A DNA stretch of 64,000 nt, from assembly GCA_030148985.1 (NCBI GenBank), contig JASBSJ010000039.1, forward strand, positions 1-64,000, read 5' to 3'. This DNA comes from Sphingopyxis sp. (GTDB taxonomy: Bacteria; Pseudomonadota; Alphaproteobacteria; Sphingomonadales; Sphingomonadaceae). Numbering within the stretch: the first letter of the stretch is position 1; every line of letters starts with the position of its first letter. The notes below the pieces were generated by a model. It saw nothing but the letters and a program-made list of their open reading frames with translations, was not told where the DNA came from and did no database searches. The translations under genes were made by a program, and so were the position numbers. Positions 17,952-27,488 of the stretch are shown here, piece after piece.

Positions 17952-18230
17952 CTACCGGAAATTATCGGCGTAGGCCTGGATCTTCAGCTTGCGCACGGGC
18001 GCCGGCATCACCTCGACCTCGATGCCGTTCTTTTGGGCATAGGCCACCGCCTCCTCGCGGCTCGCAAAGCCCAGCCGCAGCTGGCGCTGCGTGTCGCCGC
18101 TGCCCGCCCAGCCCATCAGCGGGTCGGGCTTGCGCGCTTCGGCGGGCGCAAATTCCAGCATCCAGCGCTCGGTGCCCGCACGCCCCGACTGCATCGCATT
18201 CTTGGGCTTCTGGAAGATACGCGCTTTCAT
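17952..18230 (-). CDS. Complex I NDUFS4-like accessory subunit
   Basis: A 92-residue protein. MKARIFQKPKNAMQSGRAGT, WMLEFAPAEARKPDPLMGWA and the C-terminal AYADNFR are typical of the ETC complex I subunit family (human NDUFS4 type), which is kept in alphaproteobacteria as a supernumerary subunit of NADH:quinone oxidoreductase on the cytoplasmic arm. The nuo operon is not in this window, so it is encoded apart. The start at 18230 matches family N-termini; the upstream extension is not similar. Confidence 0.88.
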   Translation of the reverse strand: MKARIFQKPKNAMQSGRAGTERWMLEFAPAEARKPDPLMGWAGSGDTQRQLRLGFASREEAVAYAQKNGIEVEVMPAPVRKLKIQAYADNFR

Positions 18231-18298
18231 CCGGGGTCGTCCTGTCACTGATGCCTGTGCCGCCGCCTTAGCGCCAAGCACGAGCCACGAAAAGGGGC

Positions 18299-20767
18299 CT
18301 ATTGCGCATCGCGCCGCGCCTGCGCCGCCTTGGTCATCAAGGTCGGGCGCGCATTCGCAGGATCATCGGGCCAGCTGTGCTTGGGATAGCGGCCGCGCAT
18401 CTCGCGCGCCACATCGTGCCAGCTGCCCGTCCAAAAGGACGCCAGGTCGCGCGTCGTCTGGATCGGCCGGTGCGCGGGTGAGGTCAGCGCGAGGATCAGC
18501 GGCACCGGCGGATCGCCGATGACGGGATGGCGCGACTGCCCGAACATCTCCTGCACGCGGACGCTGACCGTCGGGCCGCCGTCGGCGCCATAGTCGATCG
18601 GATGGCGACTGCCCGCCGGGGTCACATAGTCGGCGGGCGCATGTTTTTCGAGCAGCTGCCGCGCCGGCCAGTCGAGCATCGCCATCAGCGCATCGGCAAG
18701 CCTGCGGTCGCCGATGTCGCGCAGCCCGCGGCAACCGGCAAGCAAGGGTTCGAGCCAGATTTCGAGACTGTCGCCGAGCGCGTTGGTCGACAGGGCGTCG
18801 ATCCCCGCGAAGGAGGCACGCTGCCGCAGCGCCTGCGCCGCCGGACCCCAGCCGATCAGGCTCAGCCCCTTCTCGCGCACCGCCGCCATGCGCACCGCGA
18901 TGTCACTCTCCGCATGGTTGCCGCGCGGCGCCTGTCCGCTCGTCAGCGCAATCGCGCCCAGTCGCCGCTCGCGCCGATGATCGACGCGGTCGGCCGCGCT
19001 GTCATAGCGGCTCGCCGAATGGGACAGGATTCGGTCCGCGAACAATGTTTCGACCTCGGCCGCTTCGATCGGCGCCGCGGCGAGGATGCGCACGCCCGCG
19101 GCATGACCCTGCGCGTCGGCAATCGCCAGCCATTCATGGTTGCTCAGCGGATCGACCGGATCGATGCGGTAGGCGCGCCCGCCGACGCTCAGATAATCGC
19201 CGCGCTGCCCGGCGCGCCGACGCGCGACGCGATCGGGCCAGGCGGTCGCGATCCACCCGCCGATCGAGCGCGGTGCGGTATCGCCCGCATCCGCCGCGAG
19301 CCTCTCGGCAATGCCCGACAGCCGCCGGGCAAGGCGAAACGCCCCTTCAGACCGCCCGTCGCGTTGCCCGCGCCAGCGCGCCAGTCGCGCCTCGACATCG
19401 ACGCCGCGCCCGCCGAGCCCCGGTTCGGTGAGCAGCACCGCAAGACGCCCCGCGAGCTCGCCCTCCTCCGCGCGCGCCGCGTCGAGCAGCATGTGCGCGA
19501 GCGGCACGGGAAGCGGGATCGCCGCAAGCGCCTTTCCATGCGCAGTGATACGCCCGTCATCGCCGAGCGCACCGATCGCTTGCAGCCGCGTCTTGGCTTC
19601 GGCGACCGCGGCGGGCGACGGCGGGTCGAGCCAGCCCCATTGGCGCGGGTCGATGATGCCCCAGCTCGCGCAGTCGAGCACGACGGGCATCAGGTCGCTC
19701 TCGTGGATTTCGGGCGGGTCGAAGGGCGGCATCCCCGCGGTCGCGGCGGCTTCCCACAGGCGATACGCCACCCCCGGCCCCTGCCGCGCCGCGCGCCCCG
19801 CACGCTGGGTGGCGGACGCCTGGCTCGCACGTTCGGTGACGAGGCGCGATATGCCCGCCGCCTTGTCGAAGCGCGGGCGGCGCGACAAGCCCGCGTCGAT
19901 GACGATGCGCACGCCGTCGATCGTCAGGCTGGTTTCGGCAATGCTCGTTGCGAGGATCAGCTTGCGCCGTCCCTCGGGGTCGCGGACGAGCGCCTTGCGC
20001 TGGAGCGCGGGGTCGATCTGTCCGTGCAGCCGGTGGACGGCGAGCGGCAGACGCGCCTCCTCAACCGCATTCGCCGCGCGCTCGATGTCGGCAGCGCCGG
20101 GCAGGAAGGCGAGCATGTCGCCCTCCGCTTCGTCGGCCATCGCCTGCCGGACCGCCGCGAGCACCGACGCCTCCAGCCGATCCTCGGCGCGGCGGCCGAT
20201 GTGGCGCAGCTCAAGCGGGAAGATCTTGCCCTCGCTCTTCACCACCGGCGCGTTGCCGAGCAAGGCGCCGAAGCGCGCTCCGTCGAGCGTCGCCGACATG
20301 GCGAGCAGGCGCAGATCGTCGCGCAGCCCCTGCTGCGCGTCGATTGCCAATGCCAGTGCAAAATCGCCATCGAGGCTGCGTTCATGCACCTCGTCGAACA
20401 GCACCGCCGACACGCCCGACAGTTCGGGATCGGCCAGGATGCGATTGCGGAACAGCCCGGGGGTCATCACCAGCAGCCGCGTCGCCGCCGACTGCTTGCT
20501 GTCGAGCCGCGTCGCATAACCGACCGTGCCGCCGACCGCCTCGCCCATCTCTTCCGATATGCGTTCGGCGGCGCCGCGCGCCGCGAGCCGCCGCGGCGAA
20601 AGCAGCCACACCGCGCCCTTGCACCAGGGCTGGCCCAGGATCGCCGGCGCGACGCGCGTCGTCTTGCCCGCGCCGGGCGGTGCCACGACGACGGCATTGG
20701 GCTTCAGCACCAGCGCCGCCATGATGTCGGGCAGCACCGCGTCGATCGGCAGCGGCACTCTGGTCAT
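18299..20767 (-). CDS. hrpB: ATP-dependent helicase HrpB
   Basis: An 822-residue DEAH/RHA-type helicase. Walker A is GAGKT (32-36), the DEVH box is at 125-128 and SAT at 158-160. Motif VI region TQRAGRAARQGPGVAYRLW is near 315-335. The C-terminal HrpB domain runs to the end, with GSWHDVAREMRGRYPKHSWP near the end. HrpB is a predicted RNA helicase of unclear bacterial role. The length is normal. The start overlaps the DUF1801 gene stop by four bases (ATGA), so the two genes are coupled. Confidence 0.95.
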   Translation of the reverse strand: MTRVPLPIDAVLPDIMAALVLKPNAVVVAPPGAGKTTRVAPAILGQPWCKGAVWLLSPRRLAARGAAERISEEMGEAVGGTVGYATRLDSKQSAATRLLVMTPGLFRNRILADPELSGVSAVLFDEVHERSLDGDFALALAIDAQQGLRDDLRLLAMSATLDGARFGALLGNAPVVKSEGKIFPLELRHIGRRAEDRLEASVLAAVRQAMADEAEGDMLAFLPGAADIERAANAVEEARLPLAVHRLHGQIDPALQRKALVRDPEGRRKLILATSIAETSLTIDGVRIVIDAGLSRRPRFDKAAGISRLVTERASQASATQRAGRAARQGPGVAYRLWEAAATAGMPPFDPPEIHESDLMPVVLDCASWGIIDPRQWGWLDPPSPAAVAEAKTRLQAIGALGDDGRITAHGKALAAIPLPVPLAHMLLDAARAEEGELAGRLAVLLTEPGLGGRGVDVEARLARWRGQRDGRSEGAFRLARRLSGIAERLAADAGDTAPRSIGGWIATAWPDRVARRRAGQRGDYLSVGGRAYRIDPVDPLSNHEWLAIADAQGHAAGVRILAAAPIEAAEVETLFADRILSHSASRYDSAADRVDHRRERRLGAIALTSGQAPRGNHAESDIAVRMAAVREKGLSLIGWGPAAQALRQRASFAGIDALSTNALGDSLEIWLEPLLAGCRGLRDIGDRRLADALMAMLDWPARQLLEKHAPADYVTPAGSRHPIDYGADGGPTVSVRVQEMFGQSRHPVIGDPPVPLILALTSPAHRPIQTTRDLASFWTGSWHDVAREMRGRYPKHSWPDDPANARPTLMTKAAQARRDAQ

Positions 20768-21150
20768 CTGCGCGCCGCGGGGTTGCCCACTTCGATGTTG
20801 AGCCGATAGGCCGCGGCGGCGAGGCGCGCGACTTCGTCGGCCGTCACCTCGGTACCTTCGGTCATCACCAGATTGCCGAGTTCATATTTGCCGCTCGCCT
20901 TGATCCGGGGATCGAGCTCGCGCAGCCTCTTGCCGCGCCAGAAACCCAGCAGCACGCGATGCTCCTCGGCGCGGATCAGGATGCACGGTCCATTCGCCAT
21001 GAACACCAGATTGGTCCATTTGATCGTTTCGTCAAACGGCGCCGCCCCCGTAATCGCGGCGCGCATCATCGTGCAGCGTTCGAGCTGCCACCCGGACAGC
21101 GCAGCGATATAGGCGTCGGGGCTTTCCGCCGTCGGGCCCATCATCGCCAT
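20764..21150 (-). CDS. DUF1801 domain protein
   Basis: A 128-residue protein. ETIKWTNLVFMANGPCILIR and LLGFWRGKRLRELDPRIKAS match the DUF1801 (YdhG/YjbR-like alpha/beta) family. The PDAYIAALSGWQ N-terminus is also typical. Function is unknown. Two nearby Met codons (21150 and 21144) could both start it. Its end overlaps hrpB by four bases, and it starts 10 bp from the polyprenyl synthase stop, so the three may be one operon. Confidence 0.82.
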   Translation of the reverse strand: MAMMGPTAESPDAYIAALSGWQLERCTMMRAAITGAAPFDETIKWTNLVFMANGPCILIRAEEHRVLLGFWRGKRLRELDPRIKASGKYELGNLVMTEGTEVTADEVARLAAAAYRLNIEVGNPAARR

Positions 21151-21160
21151 CGCCGCCGCC

Positions 21161-22174
21161 TCAATAAGCGCGCGCGACCGCGAAGGCGACCGCTTCGGTC
21201 AGCGCCGATTTCGCCTGGCTCGCGCGGAACCCGCCGATCGCGTCGACCGCGCGCTGGCCGTAGTGCCGCGCGCGTGCCAGCGTGTCGGCGATGGTGTCAT
21301 GCTTGCGCAGCAGGCTGGTGGCATAGAGCAGATCCTCGTCCGAAATCTTGTGGCCGGTGATCGCCTGTTTCCAGAATTCGCGCTCCTCGGCCGATCCGCG
21401 CGCATAGGCGAGGATGACGGGCAGCGTGACCTTGCCGTCGCGAAAATCGTCACCGACCCCCTTGCCCATGGTTTCGGCGTCGGAGACATAGTCGATGGCG
21501 TCGTCGACGAGCTGGAAGGCAATGCCCAGATTTCGGCCATAGGCGTCGAGCGCGGCTTCGGTCGCTTCGTCGCGTTCGGCGACGACTGCGGCGATTTTGC
21601 ACGCGGCGGCGAACAGTTCGGCGGTCTTCGCGTTGATGATCGCGAGATACTGGTCCTCGCTCGTTTCGATGCGGCGCTGCGCCGACAGCTGGTTGACCTC
21701 GCCCTCCGCGATCACCGCCGAGGCGCGGCTCAGGATCTTGAGCACCTTCAGCGATCCGTCCTCGACCATCACCTCGAAGGCGCGGCTGAACAGGAAATCG
21801 CCGACGAGCACCGAGGCGCTGTTGCCCCAGATGACGTTCGCGGTCTTGCGGCCGCGGCGGAGGTCCGATTTGTCGACGACATCGTCGTGGAGCAGCGTCG
21901 CGGTGTGGATGAACTCCACCGCGGCGGCGAGCTTGCAATGGCGGCGCCCCGGATAGTCGAGCAGACGCCCGCACGCGAGCGTCAGCATCGGCCGCATCCG
22001 TTTGCCGCCGCCCGCGATCAGATGGCCGGCGAGTTCGGGGATCAATGGCACTTCGGACTGCATCCGGTCGAGAATGACCGCATTCACCTCGTTCATATCG
22101 GCGGCGACAAGCGTCATCATCGGGTCGAGCGAGGGCGGCGCGTCCCCACGAAGCTGATGGATTTCGGCAGTCAT
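21161..22174 (-). CDS. ispB: All-trans polyprenyl diphosphate synthase (octaprenyl type)
   Basis: A 337-residue enzyme that condenses isopentenyl diphosphate onto allylic diphosphates to make the side chain of ubiquinone. The two Asp-rich motifs are DDVVD (97-101) and DDAID (224-228); GGGKRMRP (56-63) is the IPP-binding segment. The similarity to IspB is clear. The chain length (C40 to C50) cannot be decided from the sequence alone; sphingomonads commonly make Q-10. The start MTAEIHQLRG (22174) is chosen; the upstream frame is unrelated. It is divergent from chorismate mutase with 105 bp between. Confidence 0.92.
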   Translation of the reverse strand: MTAEIHQLRGDAPPSLDPMMTLVAADMNEVNAVILDRMQSEVPLIPELAGHLIAGGGKRMRPMLTLACGRLLDYPGRRHCKLAAAVEFIHTATLLHDDVVDKSDLRRGRKTANVIWGNSASVLVGDFLFSRAFEVMVEDGSLKVLKILSRASAVIAEGEVNQLSAQRRIETSEDQYLAIINAKTAELFAAACKIAAVVAERDEATEAALDAYGRNLGIAFQLVDDAIDYVSDAETMGKGVGDDFRDGKVTLPVILAYARGSAEEREFWKQAITGHKISDEDLLYATSLLRKHDTIADTLARARHYGQRAVDAIGGFRASQAKSALTEAVAFAVARAY

Positions 22175-22279
22175 ATCGCCGCGACCCTTGGCGGCGCGGC
22201 CGCGATTTTGCAACGACTTTCGGCTTGCCACCGCCCCCTTGCCGGTGCCAAGCGGGCGGCAAGAGACAGGAGCCCGCGC

Positions 22280-22567
22280 ATGGACGACCAGCTGAGCCAC
22301 TACCGTCAGAGCATCGACAATATCGACGCGGCGCTCGTCTATATGCTCGCCGAGCGGTTCAAGGTGACCAAGGCGGTCGGCGAGCTCAAGGCGCGCGAAG
22401 GCCTGCCCCCCGCCGACCCCGGCCGCGAGGAGCGGCAGATCGAACGGCTGCGCGCGCTCGCGCGCGACGCCGACCTCGACCCCGAGTTCAGCGAAAAATT
22501 CCTGCGCTTCATCATCGACGAGGTGATCCGCCACCACCAGCAGGCGAAGCGCGAGCAAAGCGCATGA
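22280..22567 (+). CDS. Chorismate mutase, AroQ type
   Basis: A 95-residue all-helical protein that converts chorismate to prephenate for Phe/Tyr synthesis. RQSIDNIDAALVYMLAERFK, TKAVGELKAREGLPPADPGR and EERQIERL contain the expected Arg/Lys/Glu residues of AroQ enzymes. It is a stand-alone mutase, as is common in alphaproteobacteria. Its stop overlaps the next start (ATGA), so the GST gene is translated with it; there is no obvious metabolic link. Confidence 0.92.
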   Translation: MDDQLSHYRQSIDNIDAALVYMLAERFKVTKAVGELKAREGLPPADPGREERQIERLRALARDADLDPEFSEKFLRFIIDEVIRHHQQAKREQSA

Positions 22568-23259
22568 GCGTGGACCACCCGATCTTCACGCGCTGGCCCG
22601 CCCGATACCCCGACCGGCTCCAGCTGTTCTCCGCCCCGACGCCGAACGGGGTCAAAGTCGGGATCATGCTGGAGGAAAGCGGCCTTGCCTATGAGCCGCA
22701 CCGCATCGACATCATGGCGAACGAAAGCCATGACCCCGCCTTCCTCGCGCTCAACCCCAATGGCAAGATTCCGGCGATCTACGATCCGCAAGGTCCGGGC
22801 GAAAAACCGCTCGCGCTGTTCGAATCGGGAGCGATCCTGATCTATCTTGCCGACAAGAGCGGGCGGTTCCTCTCACCCGACCCAGCGGCGCGCTACGAAA
22901 CGATCCAGTGGGTGATGTGGCAGATGGGCGGCGTCGGGCCGATGTTCGGCCAGCTCGGCTTTTTCCACAAATTTGCCGGGCGCGAATATGCGGACAAGCG
23001 GCCGCGTGACCGTTACGCCGCCGAATCGGCGCGGCTGCTCGGCGTGCTCGACGACCGGCTTGCGACGCGGCCGTGGGTGATGGGCGACGATTACAGCATC
23101 GCCGACATCTCGCTGCTCGGCTGGGTGCGCAACCTGATCGGCTTTTACGGCGCCGCCGACATCGTCGGTTTCGAGCGTTTCGCGCATGTGCAGCGCTGGC
23201 TGGACGCCGGACTGGCGCGGCCGGGTGTGCAGCGCGGGCTGGAGGTTACCGCGGGTTGA
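22564..23259 (+). CDS. Nu-class glutathione S-transferase (YfcG-like)
   Basis: A 231-residue protein with a thioredoxin-fold N-terminal domain (LFSAPTPNGVKVGIMLEESG; NPNGKIPAIYDP; FESGAILIYLADKSG) and a helical C-terminal domain ending RPGVQRGLEV. TPNG and the 'ESGAILIYLA' motifs are those of YfcG/YghU, which are disulfide-bond reductases using glutathione. A paralogue (yghU) is at 49365. The start overlaps the chorismate mutase stop by four bases. The substrate is not evident. Confidence 0.88.
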   Translation: MSVDHPIFTRWPARYPDRLQLFSAPTPNGVKVGIMLEESGLAYEPHRIDIMANESHDPAFLALNPNGKIPAIYDPQGPGEKPLALFESGAILIYLADKSGRFLSPDPAARYETIQWVMWQMGGVGPMFGQLGFFHKFAGREYADKRPRDRYAAESARLLGVLDDRLATRPWVMGDDYSIADISLLGWVRNLIGFYGAADIVGFERFAHVQRWLDAGLARPGVQRGLEVTAG

Positions 23260-23295
23260 GGGCGGGGGCTGCCCGGATGTAAACCTATATTCCAT

Positions 23296-23373
23296 CGTCA
23301 TCCCGGCGCAGGCCGGGATCTCGCCGGTGCGTCAATTCGATAGGGTGAGATCCCGGCCTTCGCCGGGATGACG
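23296..23373. repeat. Palindromic repeat, family B
   Basis: Arms CGTCATCCCGGCGCAGGCCG and CGGCCTTCGCCGGGATGACG surround a centre containing TCTCGCCGGTGCGTCA and GGGTGAGAT. The copy at 50530 has the same centre. It sits between convergent genes (GST and esterase). Confidence 0.9.
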
Positions 23374-23413
23374 GAGTAGGGAGAGCGCATCCCCTTACCT
23401 CCATGCCCCACCC

Positions 23414-24337
23414 CTACCGCGCAAACACCCGCTTCAACCAGTCATCGACAAATGCCGTCGGCGCATAGGCGGGATCGCCGAGGCTGCGGTTGATCTCCGC
23501 ATGGCCCTTTAACCCTTCGCCCGGAAAGCTGCCGTGCTCGACGCGGCTGCCGCCCTTTTCGAGCGCGGCGCCGAGCCCTTTCGCCTGCCGCACCCCGTCG
23601 GCGCGCTGGACATAGAGCAGCAGATATTGCCGAACATTGGGCGCCGCGGCTTGCAGCGTCGGCGACAGCGCCTTCTGCCGTACCGGGTCGGTGCCGAACG
23701 CCTGTTCAAAGGTCTTCTGCATGATCGGCGGGCCGTCCGTCATCTGCGCCGCCACATCATAAGCGGCACCGTCGATCGGGATCACACCCGCAATGTCGGC
23801 AAAGGACAGCCCCGCGCCGCGCAGATAGCGCGGATCGGTGCCGACGAGCGCGACCAGATGCGCACCCGCGCTATGCCCCATCAGCACGATGCGCCGCCGG
23901 TCGATGCCGAGGCTGTCCGCGCGGTCGATCAGTGCCCTGACCGCGCTTGCGACATCGGCGGCCTGCTGCTCGACCGTCGCGGCGGGGACGAGGCGATAGT
24001 TGATCGAGGCAAAGGCATAGCCTTGCTCGGGATAATGCACCGCCTTGAAACGCCCGGTCGCATTGTCCTTGTCGCCGCGTTTCCACCCGCCGCCATGGAC
24101 AAAGACGATCAGCGGCGCCGGCCCCGCCGCGCCTTTCGCGCGCCACACGTCGAGCGCCTGAAGCGGGTCGCGACCATAGGAAATCGTCTCGCTGCCCGGC
24201 ACCTTGGGCGCATTGTCCGCACCCATCCGCTCGGCCAGCCGCGCGCGCAGCTGTTCGCGGGCACCGGCGAAGGGGCTGACCGACACGCTGGCCACTGCAA
24301 ACATGGCCACAATGGCCCAACCCGCCAATTTGCGCAT
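23414..24337 (-). CDS. Secreted alpha/beta-hydrolase esterase (BD-FAE/HSL-like)
   Basis: A 307-residue protein with a signal peptide (MRKLAGWAIVAMFAVASVSV, cleaved near AGA). The HSL/carboxylesterase-type oxyanion motif VHGGGW (about residue 80) and nucleophile GHSAG (about residue 150) are present, with FPGEGLKGHAEINRSL carrying the likely His. It most resembles secreted esterases of the 'alpha/beta hydrolase fold-3/BD-FAE' group. The start at 24337 has AAAGG seven bases upstream; further upstream Met codons (24352-24367) are possible. A substrate cannot be predicted. Confidence 0.82.
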   Translation of the reverse strand: MRKLAGWAIVAMFAVASVSVSPFAGAREQLRARLAERMGADNAPKVPGSETISYGRDPLQALDVWRAKGAAGPAPLIVFVHGGGWKRGDKDNATGRFKAVHYPEQGYAFASINYRLVPAATVEQQAADVASAVRALIDRADSLGIDRRRIVLMGHSAGAHLVALVGTDPRYLRGAGLSFADIAGVIPIDGAAYDVAAQMTDGPPIMQKTFEQAFGTDPVRQKALSPTLQAAAPNVRQYLLLYVQRADGVRQAKGLGAALEKGGSRVEHGSFPGEGLKGHAEINRSLGDPAYAPTAFVDDWLKRVFAR

Positions 24338-24514
24338 ATCAGTGCCTTTCATTTCCATCTTCATCATGCCCGTCCTTTGGGCGACGAATGTCGCGGTCCT
24401 ATGTCGCGAAATCGGCTTTTCGTAACAAATTGTGTCCCTCGCCGCGCTTGTATCCCCGCGCAAATCCGCTAAGGCCGCGCCGGGCCGATGGGCCGCATTC
24501 AGCAGGACAGCATC

Positions 24515-25804
24515 ATGGCAAATGTTACCGTCATCGGGTCGCAATGGGGCGACGAGGGCAAGGGCAAGATCGTCGACTGGCTCGCAAGCCGCGCCGATGC
24601 CGTGGTTCGCTTTCAGGGCGGTCACAATGCCGGCCATACGCTCGTCGTCGGCGAACAGGTGTACAAGCTGTCGCTGCTCCCCTCCGGCATCGTCACCGGC
24701 ACGCTGTCGATCATCGGCAATGGCGTCGTGCTCGACCCGTGGGCGCTCAAGGACGAGATCACCAAGCTGCGCGGCCAGGGGGTCGAGATCAACGCCGAGA
24801 ATTTTGCGATCGCCGACAATTGCGCGCTGATCCTGCCCTTTCACCGCGACCTCGACGCCTTGCGCGAAACCGCGGCGGGCGCGGGCAAGATCGGCACCAC
24901 CGGGCGCGGCATCGGCCCGGCGTATGAGGACAAGGTCGGCCGCCGCGCGATCCGCGTCTGCGACCTTGCGCACCTCGACCATCTCGAACCGCAGCTCGAC
25001 CGCCTGACCGCGCACCACGACGCGCTGCGCGCCGGTTTCGGCGAGCCGCCGATCGACCGCGAAAAGCTGGTCGCCGACCTGCGCGGGATCGCCGATTATG
25101 TGCTCGAATATGCGCAGCCGGTGTGGAAGCGGCTGAAGAAGGTCCGCAAGGCGGGCGCGCGCATCCTGTTCGAGGGCGCACAGGGCGTGCTGCTCGACAT
25201 CGACCATGGCACCTATCCCTTTGTCACCAGCTCGAACACGGTGAGCGGCACCGCGGCGTCGGGATCGGGTCTCGGCCCCGGCGCGGTCGGCTTCGTGCTC
25301 GGCATTGCCAAGGCCTATACGACGCGCGTCGGCAGCGGCCCCTTCCCCACCGAGCTGGAGGACGAGGTCGGCCAGCGGCTCGGCGAGCGCGGACATGAAT
25401 TCGGCACCGTCACCGGGCGCAAGCGCCGCTGCGGCTGGTTCGACGCGGTGCTGGTGCGGCAGAGCTGCGCGGTGTCGGGCGTCACCGGCATCGCGCTGAC
25501 CAAGCTCGACGTGCTCGACGGCTTCGACACGATCCGCATCTGCACCGGATACCGGCTGCGCGGCAAGATCCTCGACTATTTCCCCGCGCACGCCGCCGAT
25601 CAGGCCGCGGTCGAGCCGATTTACGAGGAAATGGACGGCTGGCACGAATCGACCGCGGGCGCGCGCAGCTATGCCGACCTGCCCGCGCAGGCGATCAAAT
25701 ATATCCAGCGCGTGCAGGAACTCATTGAAACGCCGATCGCGCTGGTGTCGACCAGCCCCGAGCGCGAGGACACGATCCTGATCCGCGATCCGTTCAGCGA
25801 CTAA
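24515..25804 (+). CDS. purA: Adenylosuccinate synthetase
   Basis: A 429-residue GTP-dependent enzyme that joins aspartate to IMP for AMP synthesis. The glycine-rich loop GDEGKGK is at residues 12-18; GHNAGHT and [13 protein letters not shown] are standard IMP-binding motifs, and [11 protein letters not shown] is near residue 301. The length is normal. The start [10 protein letters not shown] follows AGCAGGACAGCATC; an in-frame ATG 27 bp upstream adds unrelated residues. A family D repeat follows the stop. Confidence 0.98.
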   Translation: MANVTVIGSQWGDEGKGKIVDWLASRADAVVRFQGGHNAGHTLVVGEQVYKLSLLPSGIVTGTLSIIGNGVVLDPWALKDEITKLRGQGVEINAENFAIADNCALILPFHRDLDALRETAAGAGKIGTTGRGIGPAYEDKVGRRAIRVCDLAHLDHLEPQLDRLTAHHDALRAGFGEPPIDREKLVADLRGIADYVLEYAQPVWKRLKKVRKAGARILFEGAQGVLLDIDHGTYPFVTSSNTVSGTAASGSGLGPGAVGFVLGIAKAYTTRVGSGPFPTELEDEVGQRLGERGHEFGTVTGRKRRCGWFDAVLVRQSCAVSGVTGIALTKLDVLDGFDTIRICTGYRLRGKILDYFPAHAADQAAVEPIYEEMDGWHESTAGARSYADLPAQAIKYIQRVQELIETPIALVSTSPEREDTILIRDPFSD

Positions 25805-25807
25805 ATC

Positions 25808-25937
25808 GATCCTCCCTGTGGCGAAGCCATGGGGAGGGGGACCATCCGAAGGATGGTGGAGGGGCAGCGACGTCGCGCTATTGCCCCTCCGTCAGCGCTT
25901 CGCGCTGCCCCCCCCATCGCTGCGCGACAGAGAGGAT
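25808..25937. repeat. Composite palindromic repeat, family D
   Basis: Arms GATCCTCCCTGTGGCGAAGC and ATCGCTGCGCGACAGAGAGG enclose internal hairpins CCATCCGAAGGATGG and CAGCGCTTCGCGCTG. It is inverted relative to the copy at 8073. It separates convergent purA and the dehalogenase and touches the dehalogenase stop codon. Confidence 0.8.
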
Positions 25938-26824
25938 TATTTGCGTGCCGTCGCGACGTCCTTGATCGCCGCGACGAAGCCCGCGGGGTCATTTTCCTGC
26001 ACGAAATGGCCGCCCTTCAGCGTGCGGTGCGCCATGCCGCGCGCGCCGGGGACGCGGCTCGTGAACAGCGCGTCGCCGCCGCGCGTGATCGGGTCGCCGT
26101 CGGTGAAGCAACAGAGGAAGGGCTTGTCGAACGCCTCAAGCGCCGCCCAGGCGCGCTTCTGGTCGGGCACCGCGATATTGTCGCCCAATGGAACGAACGA
26201 CGGGAATATCCGCGCCGCAACCTTTGACGCGCGCGTCGGAAAGGGCGCGTCATAGGCGGCGATTTCCGCCGACGTCAGTTGACGCTTCGCCCCGGCGTTG
26301 ACGATCCGCCCGATCGGAAAGACCGGGCTGTAGCGCGAAAAGGCACGCCAGATGGCAAAGGCGCGCGGCGCTGGCTGGCCTTCGGGAAGCCCGCCGTTCG
26401 ACAGTGCGACTCCCGCGAAGCGTTCAGGCATTTCGGCGACGAGGCGCAGGCCGATCAGCGAACCCCAGTCCTGGCACGCGAGGATGATGTCCTGAAGATC
26501 GAGCGCCTCGATCCATTGCCGTATCCACGCGACCTCGGCGGCGTAGCTGTAGGCCGAACGATCGAGCGGCTTGTCCGAGCGGCCGAAGCCGATGAGATCG
26601 GGCACGACGACGCGAAAGCCCGCGTTGGCGACGGGGCCGATCATATGGCGATACAGATAGGCCCAGGTCGGCTCGCCATGCAGCATCAGCACCGGCTGGC
26701 CATCCGCCGGTCCCTCGTCGACATAATGGACGCGCAGCCCGTCCGCGATCTCGCGATAGTTCGGCGCATAGGGCCAGTCCGGCAGCCCGGCGAACCGCTC
26801 GTCCGGCGTACGATAAACGCGCAT
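25937..26824 (-). CDS. Haloalkane dehalogenase, HLD-I type
   Basis: A 295-residue alpha/beta-hydrolase. The N-terminal HGEPTW is at 49-54 (halide-stabilising and oxyanion region). The nucleophile is D119 in CQDWG with W120 beside it, the signature that separates dehalogenases from epoxide hydrolases. H273 (GGHFVQENDP) is the general base and D242 or D244 (FTDGDP) the acid. W159 in the cap (AIWRAFSRYSP) may be the second halide-binding Trp of subfamily I. It would hydrolyse C-halogen bonds in alkyl halides; the natural substrate is unknown. It is an isolated gene with a divergent FMN reductase upstream and purA convergent downstream. Confidence 0.88.
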   Translation of the reverse strand: MRVYRTPDERFAGLPDWPYAPNYREIADGLRVHYVDEGPADGQPVLMLHGEPTWAYLYRHMIGPVANAGFRVVVPDLIGFGRSDKPLDRSAYSYAAEVAWIRQWIEALDLQDIILACQDWGSLIGLRLVAEMPERFAGVALSNGGLPEGQPAPRAFAIWRAFSRYSPVFPIGRIVNAGAKRQLTSAEIAAYDAPFPTRASKVAARIFPSFVPLGDNIAVPDQKRAWAALEAFDKPFLCCFTDGDPITRGGDALFTSRVPGARGMAHRTLKGGHFVQENDPAGFVAAIKDVATARK

Positions 26825-26897
26825 AATGTCTCTCCCCCCACGGTCGATTCAGCTTAGGCCGCTTCCGTTCTGACGCAAGCCATGGCAACATCGCGCC

Positions 26898-27488
26898 ATG
26901 ACCCGCAACATCCTCGTCCTTTATGGCAGCTACCGCCGCGACCGGCAGGGCATCAAGCTGGCGAACTGGCTGGTCGATGCGATCGGCGCGCGCGGCGACC
27001 GCGCCGAACTGATCGATGCCAGGGCGGTGGGCCTGCCGATGCTCGACCGCATGTATAAGGAATATCCTAAGGGCGAGGCGCCGCCCGCGATGACCGAGCT
27101 CGCGGACAAGATCGTCGCCGCCGACGGCTTCGTCTTCGTCACCGGCGAATATAATTGGGGTCCGCAGCCGGGGCTCAAGAATCTGACCGATCATTTCCTC
27201 GAGGAATGGTTCTGGCGGCCCGCCGCCATCGCCTGTTATTCGGCCGGCCCCTTTGCAGGCGTTCGCGCATTGATGGGGTGGCGCGACATATTGGGCGAAA
27301 TGGGGATGGCGGTGATCTCGTCGATCCTGACGGTCGGGCGAATCGGCCATGCGTTCGATGCCGACGGCAAACCCGCGGGCGAGGACGGTGCGCGGCTGGA
27401 GAAGGCGTTTCCGCGCTTTGCCGACGATCTCAATTGGTGGATCGACGCGGCGAAAGCGCAGCGCGCAAAGGTCGATCCGCCCTATTAA
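26898..27488 (+). CDS. NADPH-dependent FMN reductase
   Basis: A 196-residue flavodoxin-fold protein. The N-terminal LVLYGSYRRDRQGIKLANWL binds the FMN phosphate. FVTGEYNWGPQPGLKNLTDH is the family's P-Q-x-LKN-x-DH signature. These enzymes reduce FMN or quinones with NAD(P)H. The stop overlaps the convergent MFS stop by four bases. The divergent start from the dehalogenase lies 73 bp away. Confidence 0.88.
   Translation: MTRNILVLYGSYRRDRQGIKLANWLVDAIGARGDRAELIDARAVGLPMLDRMYKEYPKGEAPPAMTELADKIVAADGFVFVTGEYNWGPQPGLKNLTDHFLEEWFWRPAAIACYSAGPFAGVRALMGWRDILGEMGMAVISSILTVGRIGHAFDADGKPAGEDGARLEKAFPRFADDLNWWIDAAKAQRAKVDPPY

Noticed and set aside
18527-20809. Large open frame (760 codons) antisense to hrpB
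   Set aside because: High-GC antisense artefact. The opposite strand has a complete HrpB with all helicase motifs, and the antisense product is Arg-rich without any domain.
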